Shown here piece by piece: positions 10,955 through 19,412 of a stretch of DNA of 64,000 nucleotides. The position numbers and the translations under genes are program-made. The notes below the pieces were generated by a model that saw only the letters and a list, made by a program, of their open reading frames with translations, did not search any database and was not told where the DNA came from. The stretch covers positions 9,037,201 through 9,101,200 of the forward strand of contig NC_091374.1 in the NCBI RefSeq assembly GCF_038502225.1, read 5' to 3'. The stretch is from Cherax quadricarinatus. Its lineage: Eukaryota; Arthropoda; Malacostraca; Decapoda; Parastacidae. Position 1 is the stretch's first letter. Every line of letters begins with the position of its first letter.

Positions 10955-11970
10955 CCGATTCCCACCAAGGCAGGGTGGCCCGAAAAAGTAAACTTTCACC
11001 ATCATTCACTCCATCACTGTCTTGCCAGAAGGGTGCTTTACACTACAGTTTTTAAACTGCAACATTAACACCCCTCCTTCAGAGTGCAGACACTGTACTT
11101 CCCATCTCCAGGACTCAAGTCCGGCTTGCCGGTTTCCCTGAATCCCTTCATAAATGTTACTGTGCTCACACTCCAACAGCACGTCAAGTATTAAAAACCA
11201 TTTGTCTCAATTCACTCCTATCAAATACGCTCACGCATGCTTTCTGGAAGTCCAAGTCCCTCGCACACAAAACTTTCTTTACCCCCTCCCTCCAACCTTT
11301 CCCAGGCCGACCCCTACCCCGCCTTCCCTCCACTACAGATTTATACTCTCTCGAAGTCATTCTGTTTTGTTCCATTCTTTCTACATGCCCGAACCACCTC
11401 AACAACCTTTCCTCACCCCTCTGGGCAACAGTTTTGGCAATCCCGCACCTCCTCCTAACTTCCAAACTACGAATTCTCTGCCTTATATTCATACCACACA
11501 CATTGCCCTCAGACTTGACATCTCCATTGTCTCCAGCCTTCTCCTCGCTTCAACATTCACCACCCATGCTTCACACCCATATAAGAGCGTTGGTAAAACT
11601 AGACTCTCATACATTCCCCTCTTTGCCTCCACAGACTCCTAAGTGCACCTCTCACCCTTTTCCACTCATCAATTCTATGATTCACCTCATCTTTCATAGA
11701 CTCATCTGCTGACAAGTCCACTCACAAATATCTGAATACATTCACCTCCTCCATACTCTCTCCCTCCAATCTGATATCCAATCTTTCGTCTCCTAATCTT
11801 TTTGTTATCCTCATAACCTTACTCTTTCCTATATGCACTTTTAATTTTCTTCTTTTACATACCCTACCAAATTCATCCACCAACCTCTGCAACTTCTCTT
11901 CAGAATCTCACAAGGGCACAGTGTCATCAGCAAAAAGCAACTGTGACAACTCCCGCTTTGTGTTTGATAT
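10955..11970 (-). pseudogene. RTE LINE, 5'-truncated copy
   Basis: On the minus strand this matches the C-terminal third and 3' UTR of the RTE element at 53394-56397. The stretch around 11184-11501 reads CGMNIRQRIRSLEVRRRCGI, then RWFGHVERMEQNRMTSR and GRGRPGKGW. These are the C-terminal domain landmarks after the reverse transcriptase. The 3' UTR is at 10955-11160. Homology stops abruptly at about 11968-11970, where the 5' end of a U6 snRNA sequence begins. The copy lacks the endonuclease and most of the RT and has indels, so it is dead. Confidence 0.85.
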
Positions 11971-11987
11971 GTACTTGCTTCGGCAGT

Positions 11988-12019
<32 letters not shown>

Positions 12020-12026
12020 GTTAGCC
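11971..12026 (+). ncRNA. U6 snRNA 5' fragment (pseudogene part of chimera)
   Basis: The sequence starts GTACTTGCTTCGGCAGTAC and continues ATATACTAAAATTGGAACGA and TACAGAGAAG, which I recognise as the 5' stem-loop and ACAGAGA region of spliceosomal U6. Positions 4-5 of the stem and their partners pair (GUACU with AGUAC), so the source was an authentic U6 with an arthropod-like stem. The rest of U6 (U2-pairing region, internal stem-loop and terminal U-run) is missing. The sequence runs into Gypsy RNase H codons across a stretch of shared similarity (CAGAGAAGGTTAGC), so the exact junction is ambiguous within about 15 nt. It is not a functional snRNA gene. Confidence 0.85.
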
Positions 12027-12490
12027 AGATGGACCTTGACTATCCAAGAGTTCAATCCTGCCTTTGAACACTTACCTGGCAAGTCGAATGTAGTCGCAGA
12101 TGCTCTATCGCGACATGTTAGTATCGTAACTGTAGACGCTCCATTTAGTGCAGAGGACGTAAAGAAGGTTCAAAGAACAGATCCCATGTGGTCTGGTGTG
12201 ATTCGATTCCTGCTCCAGGAAGATCTTATTCTGACTGTGAAGCCACCAGCACCCATCAGTGATTTTGTCATGAACCAAGAATTACTGTATAGCACAGCCA
12301 AGCTGGGTACTCCTAGCAGACGGGTATACCAGTTAGTAATTCCAGTCACTAGTAAATGTAGCCTTACAGCTAGTTCACGATGTACCAGGTGTTGCACACC
12401 CTGGTATGGATCGTTCAGGAAAAAAGTCGTGTGGGGTTCGAAACATGGATTGGGTAACACACGTTGGATGTTCTAGTATATTGGATGGAA
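12011..12490 (+). pseudogene. Ty3/Gypsy RNase H to integrase fragment
   Basis: The frame from about 12014 reads RRLARWTLTIQEF, then FEHLPGKSNVVADALSRH, the end of a Gypsy RNase H domain. It continues through the linker (QRTDPMWSGVIRFLLQED) towards integrase. Near 12355 the frame shifts: a different frame gives HDVPGVAHPGMDRS, the two histidines of the HHCC zinc-binding motif, followed by DWVTHVGCSSI, where only one of the expected cysteines remains. The integrase catalytic DDE core, protease and RT are absent. The fragment begins inside a U6 snRNA sequence and runs into an R2-type LTR-like sequence. It encodes no complete domain and is inactive. Confidence 0.85.
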
Positions 12491-12647
12491 TATATGGGGA
12501 GCGCCAGGCCTGACCTACCGCCTGTCCTAACGTCTCTATATAGTTCAACTGCCTTGCCGAGTGCCTCGGAGGGTCAGCGGTCTTCAAATCATACTAGGTC
12601 AGCAGTAATGGTCAGTGATAAAACAGCCAGTGATTCACGCAGGAGGC
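12465..12647 (+). mobile_element. R2 element, copy 3, left part
   Basis: Landmarks shared with R2 copy 1 are TATGGGG-AGCGCCA (compare TATGGGAAGGGCCA), GGTCAGCAGTAATGGTCAGT and CCAGTGATTCACGCAG. The copy is cut at 12647 by the poly-T end of LINE-C and appears to resume near 13370. Lying directly after a Gypsy integrase fragment, it suggests that R2 is the LTR of that Gypsy family. Confidence 0.5.
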
Positions 12648-13206
12648 GGTTTTTTTTTTTTTTTTTTACACAGGGTTTGACAATGTTAAGGATCCCTAGC
12701 TTTATTGACAAGCTATTTACAGGCTAAGGATTCCTAACTTTATTGACAAGCTAAGAGCTGTTACCTACATCAGCTCGTTTGAAAGCATTTTTGTTATAAA
12801 GCATACAAGTAGGGATCAGTGTGAAGTTGGAGCCATCTGTGGGCCAGCATTTTCATTTGATCAACTGACTTTATCTCGTTGACATCATAATACTTTACGA
12901 ATGGGTTCCATACTCGAGTCATCCTGGGGATAAATGATCTCAAATGAAGTGATACTCTGGAGAAGGGTACAGCCATAGTGAAGTTGCTGCTTTCTGCCCG
13001 TCTTGTGGTATAGAAGCTTGTTTCACGCTGTCCTCGAAGTGGATCCAAGTGTGGTACTTTGACAATATTGGCCTTGTACATAACAGTAAGGCCACCCACA
13101 TCCCTCCTGTGTTGAAGGCTCTGCTGAAATGACAGATCTATCCAGGATGGGTCCAGACGAGAGATGAGACCTCTTGCTCTGTTCTCTACTGTCAAGCAGT
13201 CGCAAG
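12648..13206 (-). pseudogene. LINE-C 3' end with poly(A) tail
   Basis: On the minus strand the frame at 13206-12794 reads NRARGLISRLDPSWIDLSFQ, then QHRRDVGGLTVMYKAN and HLRSFIPRMTRVWNPF. This is the C-terminal region typical of non-LTR retrotransposons (hydrophobic SFxPRxxRxWN block). It is followed by a short 3' UTR with two CAATAAAG blocks and about 18 A residues (12650-12667 read as T on the plus strand). The RT catalytic core is missing, so this is a 5'-truncated insertion. It lies within R2-like sequence. The clade cannot be fixed from this part alone. Confidence 0.75.
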
Positions 13207-13318
13207 TAAGTTTATTCAGGTATACACAAATACAGTTACATAGATTGTCATACATAGCAGCATATGTGTAGAGAACCTACGACAGCCCAAAAGTCAGACA
13301 GGGTGACTTATTTCGCAG
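13207..13318 (-). mobile_element. Second 3'-tail fragment joined to LINE-C
   Basis: The minus strand reads AAGTCACCCTGTCTGAC, then CTACACATATGCTGCTATG, and ends CCTGAATAAACTTAC just before LINE-C coding sequence begins. An AATAAA near its 3' end suggests the 3' terminus of another transcript or element, joined head-to-tail to LINE-C in the same orientation. Confidence 0.5.
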
Positions 13319-13363
13319 ATGAGAAGGGGGGCAGGCGAACCAAGAAAGTGGAGCATACTCAAG

Positions 13364-13468
13364 GTGTGAGCGTTGAATCAGTGACGGTTGGATGAGTCAC
13401 TACTACTGACACTACTGGTAACTGGTACTACTGGTAACTGGTACTACTGGTAACTGATACTACCGAGA
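13364..13468 (+). mobile_element. R2 element, copy 3, right part
   Basis: GTGACGGTTGGATGAGTCAC and repeated TACTGGTAACTGG match the right half of R2 copy 1 (5284-5360). It ends GATACTACCGAGA, equivalent to the R2 terminus GGTACTACTACTGAGA. Confidence 0.5.
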
Positions 13469-14225
13469 AGAGGACCACTTGTGACCGGCCTCTCAGCAAG
13501 CCGTAACGAACCCGGAACCAAGCCGCGACGAACCCGAAGCGAAACCGAAAAGAAATCTTGAAATAATCCGTGAAACAAACCCGTCAGAAACCCGAATCGA
13601 GAGCAAGTGACGAGGCTGAGATAAAGAAGTGAGCGAGATTTAAAGAGTCTGCGGTTGAGTTTGTGGTGTTGATTCAAGCAACATCGCGCATCGGCAACAC
13701 TCGCAACACAAACAAATTATCTTCTGTTGTTTTTTCCTCCCGACTCCTCCTCGTTGTGGTGGTAGGAATTGTGGTAGTAGGAAATGTAGTTGTGGTAACT
13801 GTGGTGGTGATAGTAGGAGCAGCAGCTGTGTTGGTAATAGCTGCGTTGGTAGCAGTGGTTGTGGTGATAGAAGTGGTAGTAGTAGTTGTGGTGGTGGTGG
13901 TGGTACCAGTTGCTGTCGTAATTGTAGAATCAGCTGATATATTACACGGAAGGAGAAGGAAGAGGAAGAATAAGAGAAGGAGCAAGGGAAGGAAGAAGAG
14001 ACAGCGTCATACACGATAATAAAAAAAGGAAACTAGGCAGGGAGAATGAGGAGGAGGAGGAGGGTGGACAAGAGAAGGGAGAACGGAAGGAAGTATTAGG
14101 AGGGGGAGAAGGAGAGTGCGGGAGTAAGTGTTAAGTGTTGTGACAACACTCTTGTCTTGATCCATCAGCCTCACCCAGGTGTGTACACTTGCCACTGGTC
14201 ATGTTTACACTCCTACGAAATCCAT
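13469..14225. other. Unassigned, with GTGGTAGTA-type and purine-rich low complexity
   Basis: 13735-13930 is built from GTGGTAGTTGTA-like triplets (Val/Ala runs on plus, Thr runs on minus). 13940-14120 is GA-rich. 13490-13660 contains repeated AACCCGAANCGA-like phrases. No gene was recognised. Confidence 0.5.
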
Positions 14226-14243
14226 CAGTGATATAGTTCGATC

Positions 14244-14248
<5 letters not shown>

Positions 14249-14292
<44 letters not shown>
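14249..14292. repeat. (CA)n microsatellite beside LINE-D tail
   Basis: A CA run directly followed by a LINE-D 3' tail (GGCGGGGCCAGGAGCTATGA ... AGGTGAGTAC) at 14293-14353. Confidence 0.9.
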
Positions 14293-14293
<1 letters not shown>

Positions 14294-14353
14294 AGTGAAG
14301 AGGCGGGGCCAGGAGCTATGAATCGAACCCTACAACCACAACTAGGTGAGTAC
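14293..14353 (+). mobile_element. LINE-D 3' tail fragment
   Basis: The sequence contains GGCGGGGCCAGGAGCTATGA and TCGAACCCTACAACCACAAC and ends AGGTGAGTACACAC. The same tail closes the LINE-D copy at 63028-63584. Confidence 0.8.
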
Positions 14354-14384
14354 ACACGCATACACAGGAACGATATGGCACGAC

Positions 14385-14670
14385 TTGAAGTTGAAAGCTC
14401 AGATGAGTCAAGGGGATGTTATGAAATAATTCTTCAGCCTTAGGGTTGTCAGGAAGTGAAGTAATCTGAGGTGTGAAGTGGTAGAGGCCGGATCCATACA
14501 TAGCTTAAAGAAGAGGTACGATAAATCTCCTGGAGCCGAGAGAGAAGACCTAGTAGTGACCATCGAAAAGGCTGGGCCAGGAGCTGTTAGTCGACCCCAT
14601 GTAACCACGTATGGGTGTGTATATATATATATATATATATAGGTGAATACACACACATACACACCCAGTA
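14385..14670 (+). mobile_element. LINE-D 3' end, degenerate
   Basis: The sequence matches the end of LINE-D coding sequence and 3' UTR (CTCAGATGAGTCA, TTCTTCAGCC, TTGTCAGGAAGTG, GATCCATACATAGCTT, AGGTACGATAAA). It continues into GGGCCAGGAGCTGTTAGTCG and a TA run, then AGGTGAATACACACAC. There are multiple indels relative to 63360-63584. Confidence 0.8.
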
Positions 14671-14814
14671 CCGTTATAGAGGCCAGAACGTTGTGTAGCT
14701 TTATAGGTTGGATAAATACATGAGTAGATGTGGGTGAGTGTGAGTTAGACCTGATAGCTTGTGCTAACGGGTCGGTTGCCGTGTTCCTCCCTTGAGTCAA
14801 TGTGACCTGACCTG

Positions 14815-15020
14815 ACTAGGTTGGGTGCATTGGCTTAAGCCGGTAGGGACTTGGACCTGCCTCGCATGGGCCAGTAGGCCTTCTGCAGTGTTCCTTCGTT
14901 CTTATGTTCTTATGTTCATATATATATATATATATATATAGGTGAATACACACACATACACACCCACACACGGGGCCAGGAGCTATGAATCGACCCCTGC
15001 AGCCACAATTAGGCGAGTGT
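14815..15020 (+). mobile_element. Dispersed tail repeat followed by LINE-D tail
   Basis: 14815-14915 (CTTGGACCTGCCTCGCATGG, GCCAGTAGGCCTTCTGCAGT, GTTCTTATGTTCTTATG) resembles a 3'-tail type that I recall as common in decapod sequence. It is followed by a TA run and then a second copy of AGGTGAATACACACACATAC and the LINE-D tail GGGGCCAGGAGCTATGAATC. The TA run plus AGGTGAATACACACAC block thus occurs twice, 300 bp apart. Confidence 0.6.
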
Positions 15021-15237
15021 ATACACACACACACCTACACACACACCTACACACACACCTACACACACACACCTATACACACATACACCTACACACACAC
15101 ACCTACACACACACACCTTGACACACACCTACACACGCACACCTACACACACACACACCTACATACACACACACCTACACACACACCTACACACACACCT
15201 ACACACACACACCTACACACACACACACCTACACACA

Positions 15238-15268
<31 letters not shown>

Positions 15269-15405
15269 CTACACACACACACACCTACACACACACACCT
15301 ACACACACACACACCTACACACACACACCTACACACACACCTACACACACACACCTACACACACACCTACACACACACCTACACACACACCTACACACGT
15401 ACATA
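15020..15405. repeat. (CACACACACCTA)n array after LINE-D tail
   Basis: CA runs of variable length are punctuated by CTA, starting directly at a LINE-D tail end (AATTAGGCGAGTG). Thr/His-rich frames through it are artefacts. Confidence 0.92.
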
Positions 15406-15424
15406 TAGAAAGCATTAAGAGTCC

Positions 15425-15595
15425 GGTATGGTGGACATACACAGTGTGCGAGGTTATGAAGAGGATAATCAAGGACAAGTAGTGGAACACCTAGAGAGAA
15501 ACGGCTTCATAAACACCAACACGGCTTTACAGATGCTAAATTCTCTCTCTAACCTGTTGAGGTCCTGTGACAGTGTACCAGAAGTGAGAATAAAA
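15425..15595 (+). pseudogene. LINE reverse-transcriptase fragment (LINE-D-like)
   Basis: Reading across frameshifts, the sequence encodes VCEVMKRIIKDK, then VVEHLERNGFINTN and a remnant of the following LxNLLRSCDSV. These correspond to the RT region between the xLTSV..K block and the palm in CR1/Jockey-type LINEs. The same element seems to continue at 16019-16320. It is broken by frameshifts, by a fold-back-arm-like insertion (about 15596-15690) and by a SINE-like insertion (15835-16005). Confidence 0.65.
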
Positions 15596-15690
15596 AGGCA
15601 CAATACTGTGGCTGGAACAATACACAACCCGCACATAGAATGAAACTCGTGACAATGTTTCTGTCCGACTTGGGCCATTAACTAGTCACG
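15596..15690. mobile_element. Single fold-back arm (family of 51365-51485)
   Basis: GGCACAATACTGTGGCTGGA, ACACAACCCGCACATA and GACAATGTTTCTGTCCGAC match one arm of the palindrome at 51340-51485 (GGCACAATACCGTGACTGG, AACCCGCACATAAGAG, GACGTTTCGGTCC). The opposite arm is missing. Confidence 0.55.
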
Positions 15691-15821
15691 TTTCGTTCTC
15701 CTACGTGTGGGTTACTTGTGTAACAGAAGTGAAGCAAGAGGAGATATGGACGAACTTTCCTCACGATACTATGTAAGAGATTGATACAAGCATGAATAAC
15801 GTGGAAACTATTACAATAGAT

Positions 15822-15834
15822 GCAGGAAGGCCTA
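15822..15834. repeat. 13-bp target-site duplication, left
   Basis: GCAGGAAGGCCTA is repeated exactly at 16006-16018 on the other side of the SINE-like element. Confidence 0.85.
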
Positions 15835-16005
15835 TTATTATTATTATTATTATAATCAAGGGGGAAGCGCTAAACCCGGAGGATTATACAGCGCCTGGGG
15901 GGGGGGATGTGGTAGGCATTCAGGCTTAATTCGGGGAACTGGAGCACAGATCCAATTCCCTAAATCAAGAGCCCCTCACCAACATCAAGGAACCTTCCTT
16001 GAGGG
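15835..16005 (-). mobile_element. Rep-D SINE-like element with (TAA)n tail
   Basis: This element of about 171 bp is bounded by perfect 13-bp direct repeats. On the minus strand it starts CCCTCAAGGAAGGTTCCTTG and ends GCGCTTCCCCCTTGATTATA followed by TAA repeats, the layout of a LINE-mobilised non-autonomous element. No clear A/B-box pol III promoter is visible, so tRNA ancestry is not shown. Related sequence occurs at 27898-27950, 30946-30985, 47745-47770 (tail only) and 57970-57995, where it seeds a minisatellite. Confidence 0.8.
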
Positions 16006-16018
16006 GCAGGAAGGCCTA

Positions 16019-16320
16019 ACAGGAAGGAAACAGCGTGTTCGAGATGTATCAACATTGGCATGTGTGACAATCGGGGTTCCTCATGGGTCAGTATTTGGTC
16101 CTGTACTGTTTCTGGTGTACGTGAACGGTATGAGGGAAGAAATAGTCCGATAGATCCCTGTTTGCAGACGTGAAATTAACGAAGGAAATAAAAAAAATAA
16201 GAGGGATAAAAAAAATAAACTAGAAAGGATAGACCTTGAGGAACTGAAAGATTGTTTTAATAAGTGGTTGTTAGAGTTCAATCCCAGCAAATGCGCAGTG
16301 TTATGAAAACCAGTATCAAG
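16019..16320 (+). pseudogene. LINE reverse-transcriptase fragment (LINE-D-like), continued
   Basis: The translation across frameshifts gives GRKQRVRDVSTLACVTIG, VPHGSVFGPVLFLVYVNGM and LEFNPSKCAVL. These are the RT motif VPQGSVLGPxLFLxYxND and the downstream FNPxKC block. The FADD catalytic motif is not preserved. Stops and A-runs interrupt the frame. Together with 15425-15595 this is one old LINE later hit by the Rep-D insertion. Confidence 0.75.
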
Positions 16321-16506
16321 GTGTCATCCTTGAAGGTTAATCTGAATATAATAATCTACACACAGCAGAGAACCAAAAATCCAAAATGTACAATGCCACT
16401 TGCACCTAAAATGCGTCTGCGAATGAAGAAAATCCACCCGTTACAGAATAAGCTTGGGTCAACGTTTCGCTCTGTGTCAAGTAAAACGACCCTACACAGA
16501 AACATC
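16321..16506. other. Unassigned, with a CGTTTCGCTCTGTGTC motif
   Basis: No element boundary is resolved. AACGTTTCGCTCTGTGTCAA near 16461-16480 resembles the core of a fold-back arm. Confidence 0.4.
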
Positions 16507-16695
16507 TACTGTATTATCCGGAATATAAGGCGCACTTTTTTCCCCGCACATAAACGGGAAATCACCCTGCGCCTTATACGCTCGAGGTCAGGGTCAAGGG
16601 TTGCACTTTAGCAGTTGTTTACTAACGTTAGGTTACAACAGCTTGGAAACGTTGTCTTATGTGCTCGTGCGCCTTGTATGCCGGAAAACACGGTA
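16507..16695. mobile_element. MITE-1 copy 1 (TA-flanked, 29-bp TIRs)
   Basis: The left end ATCCGGAATATAAGGCGCAC and right end GTGCGCCTTGTATGCCGGAA are inverted repeats of about 29 bp with several mismatches, bounded by TA dinucleotides. The 189-bp interior matches 30301-30494 and has no coding capacity. TA flanks and this TIR style fit a Tc1/mariner-superfamily (pogo/Tigger-like) MITE, but that is an inference. Confidence 0.75.
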
Positions 16696-16891
16696 ATCAA
16701 AATCTTGTCCTTCAACGGATGCATTTTGCTGTCAATAGTGTGCCATTTGCATCCATCGCTAGAAACACTGCAGATATCATTCCTTGCAAGACACGCACCA
16801 CACTTTCCTTAATTAAAACAGGTCTGGATATTCTGCTCAGACGGCTGATATTTCTGTCTGGTGTGAAGCAACTCGTTGAGGACTGGCGCGT

Positions 16892-17449
16892 GTTTAACAT
16901 AAACAAGAGGGTGCCTTGTACCAGCGGCTCTAATCCTGACAGCCTCCACAGGGCAGACACCTGTTTAACATAAACAAGAGGGTGCCTTGTACCAGCGGCT
17001 CTAATCTTGACAGCCTCCACAGGGCAGGCACCTGTTTAACATAAACAAGAGGGTGCCTTGTACCAGCGGCTCTAATCCTGACAGCCTCCACAGGGCAGGC
17101 ACCTGTTTAACATAAACAAGAGGGTGCCTTGTACCAGCGGCTCTAATCTTGACAGCCTCCACAGGGCAGGCACCTGTTTAACATAAACAAGAGGGTGCCT
17201 TGTACCAGCGGCTCTAATCCTGACAGCCTCCACAGGGCAGGCACCTGTTTAACATAAACAAGAGGGTGCCTTGTACCAGCGGCTCTAATCCTGACAGCCT
17301 CCACAGGGCAGGCACCTGTTTAACATAAACAAGAGGGTGCCTTGTACCAGCGGCTCTAATCTTGACAGCCTCCACAGGGCAGGCACCTGTTTAACATAAA
17401 CAAGAGGGTGCCTTGTACCAGCGGCTCTAATCCTGACAGCCTCCACAAT
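16892..17449. repeat. 71-bp minisatellite, about 8 copies
   Basis: Units begin GTTTAACATAAACAAGAGGG and contain CTTGTACCAGCGGCTCTAAT, with a C/T polymorphism (TCCTGACAG or TCTTGACAG) between neighbours. The period of 71 bp is exact between successive copies. Confidence 0.96.
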
Positions 17450-17613
17450 TTCCCACACACCCATTTCTGTCGAGAACGTTTTATCCTCTGCAAATTTACT
17501 GCCGAAACGTAAATCCAAATTGGTTCTGAAACTCTCACACACAATGAGACGCCTGAAATAAAAGATTATCGTGAGAGGTTTTTAAGTACCAGACGGGTTC
17601 AAGACTAGTTCTT

Positions 17614-17979
17614 GTAGCTGGTGGCTAGACCTGCGTGTCTTGTAGCTCAGTGTAGGTGTTGAGGTAGCTGGTGGCTAAACCTGCGTGTCTTGTAGCTCAG
17701 TGTAGGTGATGAGGTCGTAGCTGGTGGCTAGACCTGCGTGTCTTGTAGCTCAGTGTAGGTGTTGAGGTAGCTGGTGGCTAAACCTGCGTGTCTTGTAGCT
17801 CAGTGTAGGTGATGAGGTCGTAGCTGGTGGCTAGACCTGCGTGTCTTGTAGCTCAGTGTAGGTGTTGAGGTAGCTGGTGGCTAAACCTGCGTGTCTTGTA
17901 GCTCAGTGTAGGTGATGAGGTCGTAGCTGGTGGCTAGACCTGCGTGTCTTGTAGCTCAGTGTAGGTGATGAGGTCGTAG
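17614..17979. repeat. 50/53-bp alternating minisatellite
   Basis: Seven units of GTAGCTGGTGGCTARACCTG and CGTGTCTTGTAGCTCAGTG. Units with CTAGACC ending GTTGAG (50 bp) alternate with units with CTAAACC ending GATGAGGTC (53 bp), giving a dimeric higher-order repeat of about 103 bp. The last unit is a hybrid. Confidence 0.93.
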
Positions 17980-18093
17980 CTGGTGCGCACGACAATATCT
18001 AGAGAGCGTTAGTCCTCTCTTCAGACACACGCAGTACCAAGACGGCTTCGTCAAGCTCACAGTATCAGCAGGAAAATACTGAACTCCACCGTT

Positions 18094-18215
18094 ACTTTGA
18101 GTCACTACTACTACTATTACTGCTATTACTTCTATTACTATTTCTACTATTACTATTTCTACTATTACTATTTCTACTGCTGCTACTATTACTACTAAAC
18201 CTACTACTACTAAAA
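18094..18215. repeat. (TAC/TAT)n low-complexity tract
   Basis: Triplets TAC, TAT, TTC and TGC in a degenerate run. Ile/Val runs on the minus strand are compositional. Confidence 0.75.
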
Positions 18216-18524
18216 CTAAGCCTGGGTGTTTAACTTGACTATTTACTCTCTCTGGCACCACTAGTGTAGAGAGAGAGAGAGCATTTATCAGCGTTCACTA
18301 TAAAACGATACTAGATAAATATCAACTGTCATTTGTCAATTAACAAGAGTGAACATAAACTATATTGAAAACCAGGATCGAGGTTAATTTTATCAACTGG
18401 AAAACGTTCGGGTCATGAAAAACATCAATCGCTGAAAGTTGCTAAAATGTTGAATGTTTTAATGAGACGAAATGTATCATTGATTAGAGGCGCCTAGTAG
18501 GCTTTGTACCTTGTGTACTGTGAC

Positions 18525-18579
18525 GGAGGAGGAGGAAGAGGAGGAAGAGGAGGAGGAAGAGGAAGAAGAGGAAGAAGAG

Positions 18580-18629
<50 letters not shown>

Positions 18630-18669
18630 TGAGAATGAGGAAGAGGAGGAGGAAGAAGAGGAGGAGGAG

Positions 18670-18704
<35 letters not shown>

Positions 18705-18768
18705 GGAGGAGGAGGAGGAAGAGGAGGAAGAGGAAGAGGAGGAAGAGGAGGAAGAGGAGGAGGAAGAG

Positions 18769-18800
<32 letters not shown>

Positions 18801-19013
18801 TGAGAATGAGGAGGAAGGAGGAGGAAGGAGGAGGAAGGAGGAAGGAGGGAGGAGGAGGAAGAAGGAGGAGGAGGAAGAGGAGGAGGAAGAGGAGGAGGAA
18901 GAGGAGGAAGGAGGAAGAGGAGGAGGAAGAGGAGGAGGAAGAGGAGGAAGAGGAGGAAGGAGGAAGAGGAGGAGGAGGAAGAGAAGGAGGAGGAAGAGGA
19001 GGAAGAGAAGGAA

Positions 19014-19045
<32 letters not shown>

Positions 19046-19073
19046 GGAAGAGGAAGAGAAGGAGGAGGAAGAG
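18525..19073. repeat. 550-bp polypurine (GGA/GAA)n tract
   Basis: Essentially every base on the plus strand is G or A, in GGA and GAA triplets with a few GAT interruptions near 18627 and 18800. It gives Glu- or Arg-rich frames on plus and Ser/Leu/Pro frames on minus, none of which is a gene. Long mirror-like purine tracts can form triplex DNA. Confidence 0.96.
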
Positions 19074-19340
19074 CAACAACAACCACCACCACCACCACTA
19101 TCACCACAATTGACACGATCAGTGGCAGACTGCAGTGGGTGTCTGCAACACTAGCAGCAACAACACACTACAACAGCACCAGACTGCAGTAGTAGCAACA
19201 GCAATAAGTGTTAGACTGCAACAACACCACCACAACCACCAACCTCCCCATTACCACCACCTCTACTGCCCCCTACCAACATCACCTACACCCCCCCCCA
19301 TGTCAACCAGCCCCCACCAACCATCACAAACAACGTGACA
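19074..19340. repeat. CAA/CAC low-complexity stretch
   Basis: The sequence is rich in CAACA and CCACCAC without strict periodicity. It directly follows the polypurine tract. Confidence 0.7.
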
Positions 19341-19412
19341 TACGCGTGATAATGTAACATATCCCAGATTATTTTATTCAAATTACATTCATCTTATTCG
19401 TAAATATAATTT

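Noticed and set aside
11971..12026. Functional U6 gene
   Set aside because: Only the first half of the RNA is present and the upstream sequence is an RTE remnant with no recognisable snRNA promoter (PSE or TATA).
13640..14019. Val/Ala-rich or Thr-rich proteins on both strands
   Set aside because: The sequence is a degenerate GTGGTAGTA triplet tract.
18477..19192. Glu-rich and Ser/Leu-rich proteins
   Set aside because: These are translations of a polypurine tract and its complement.
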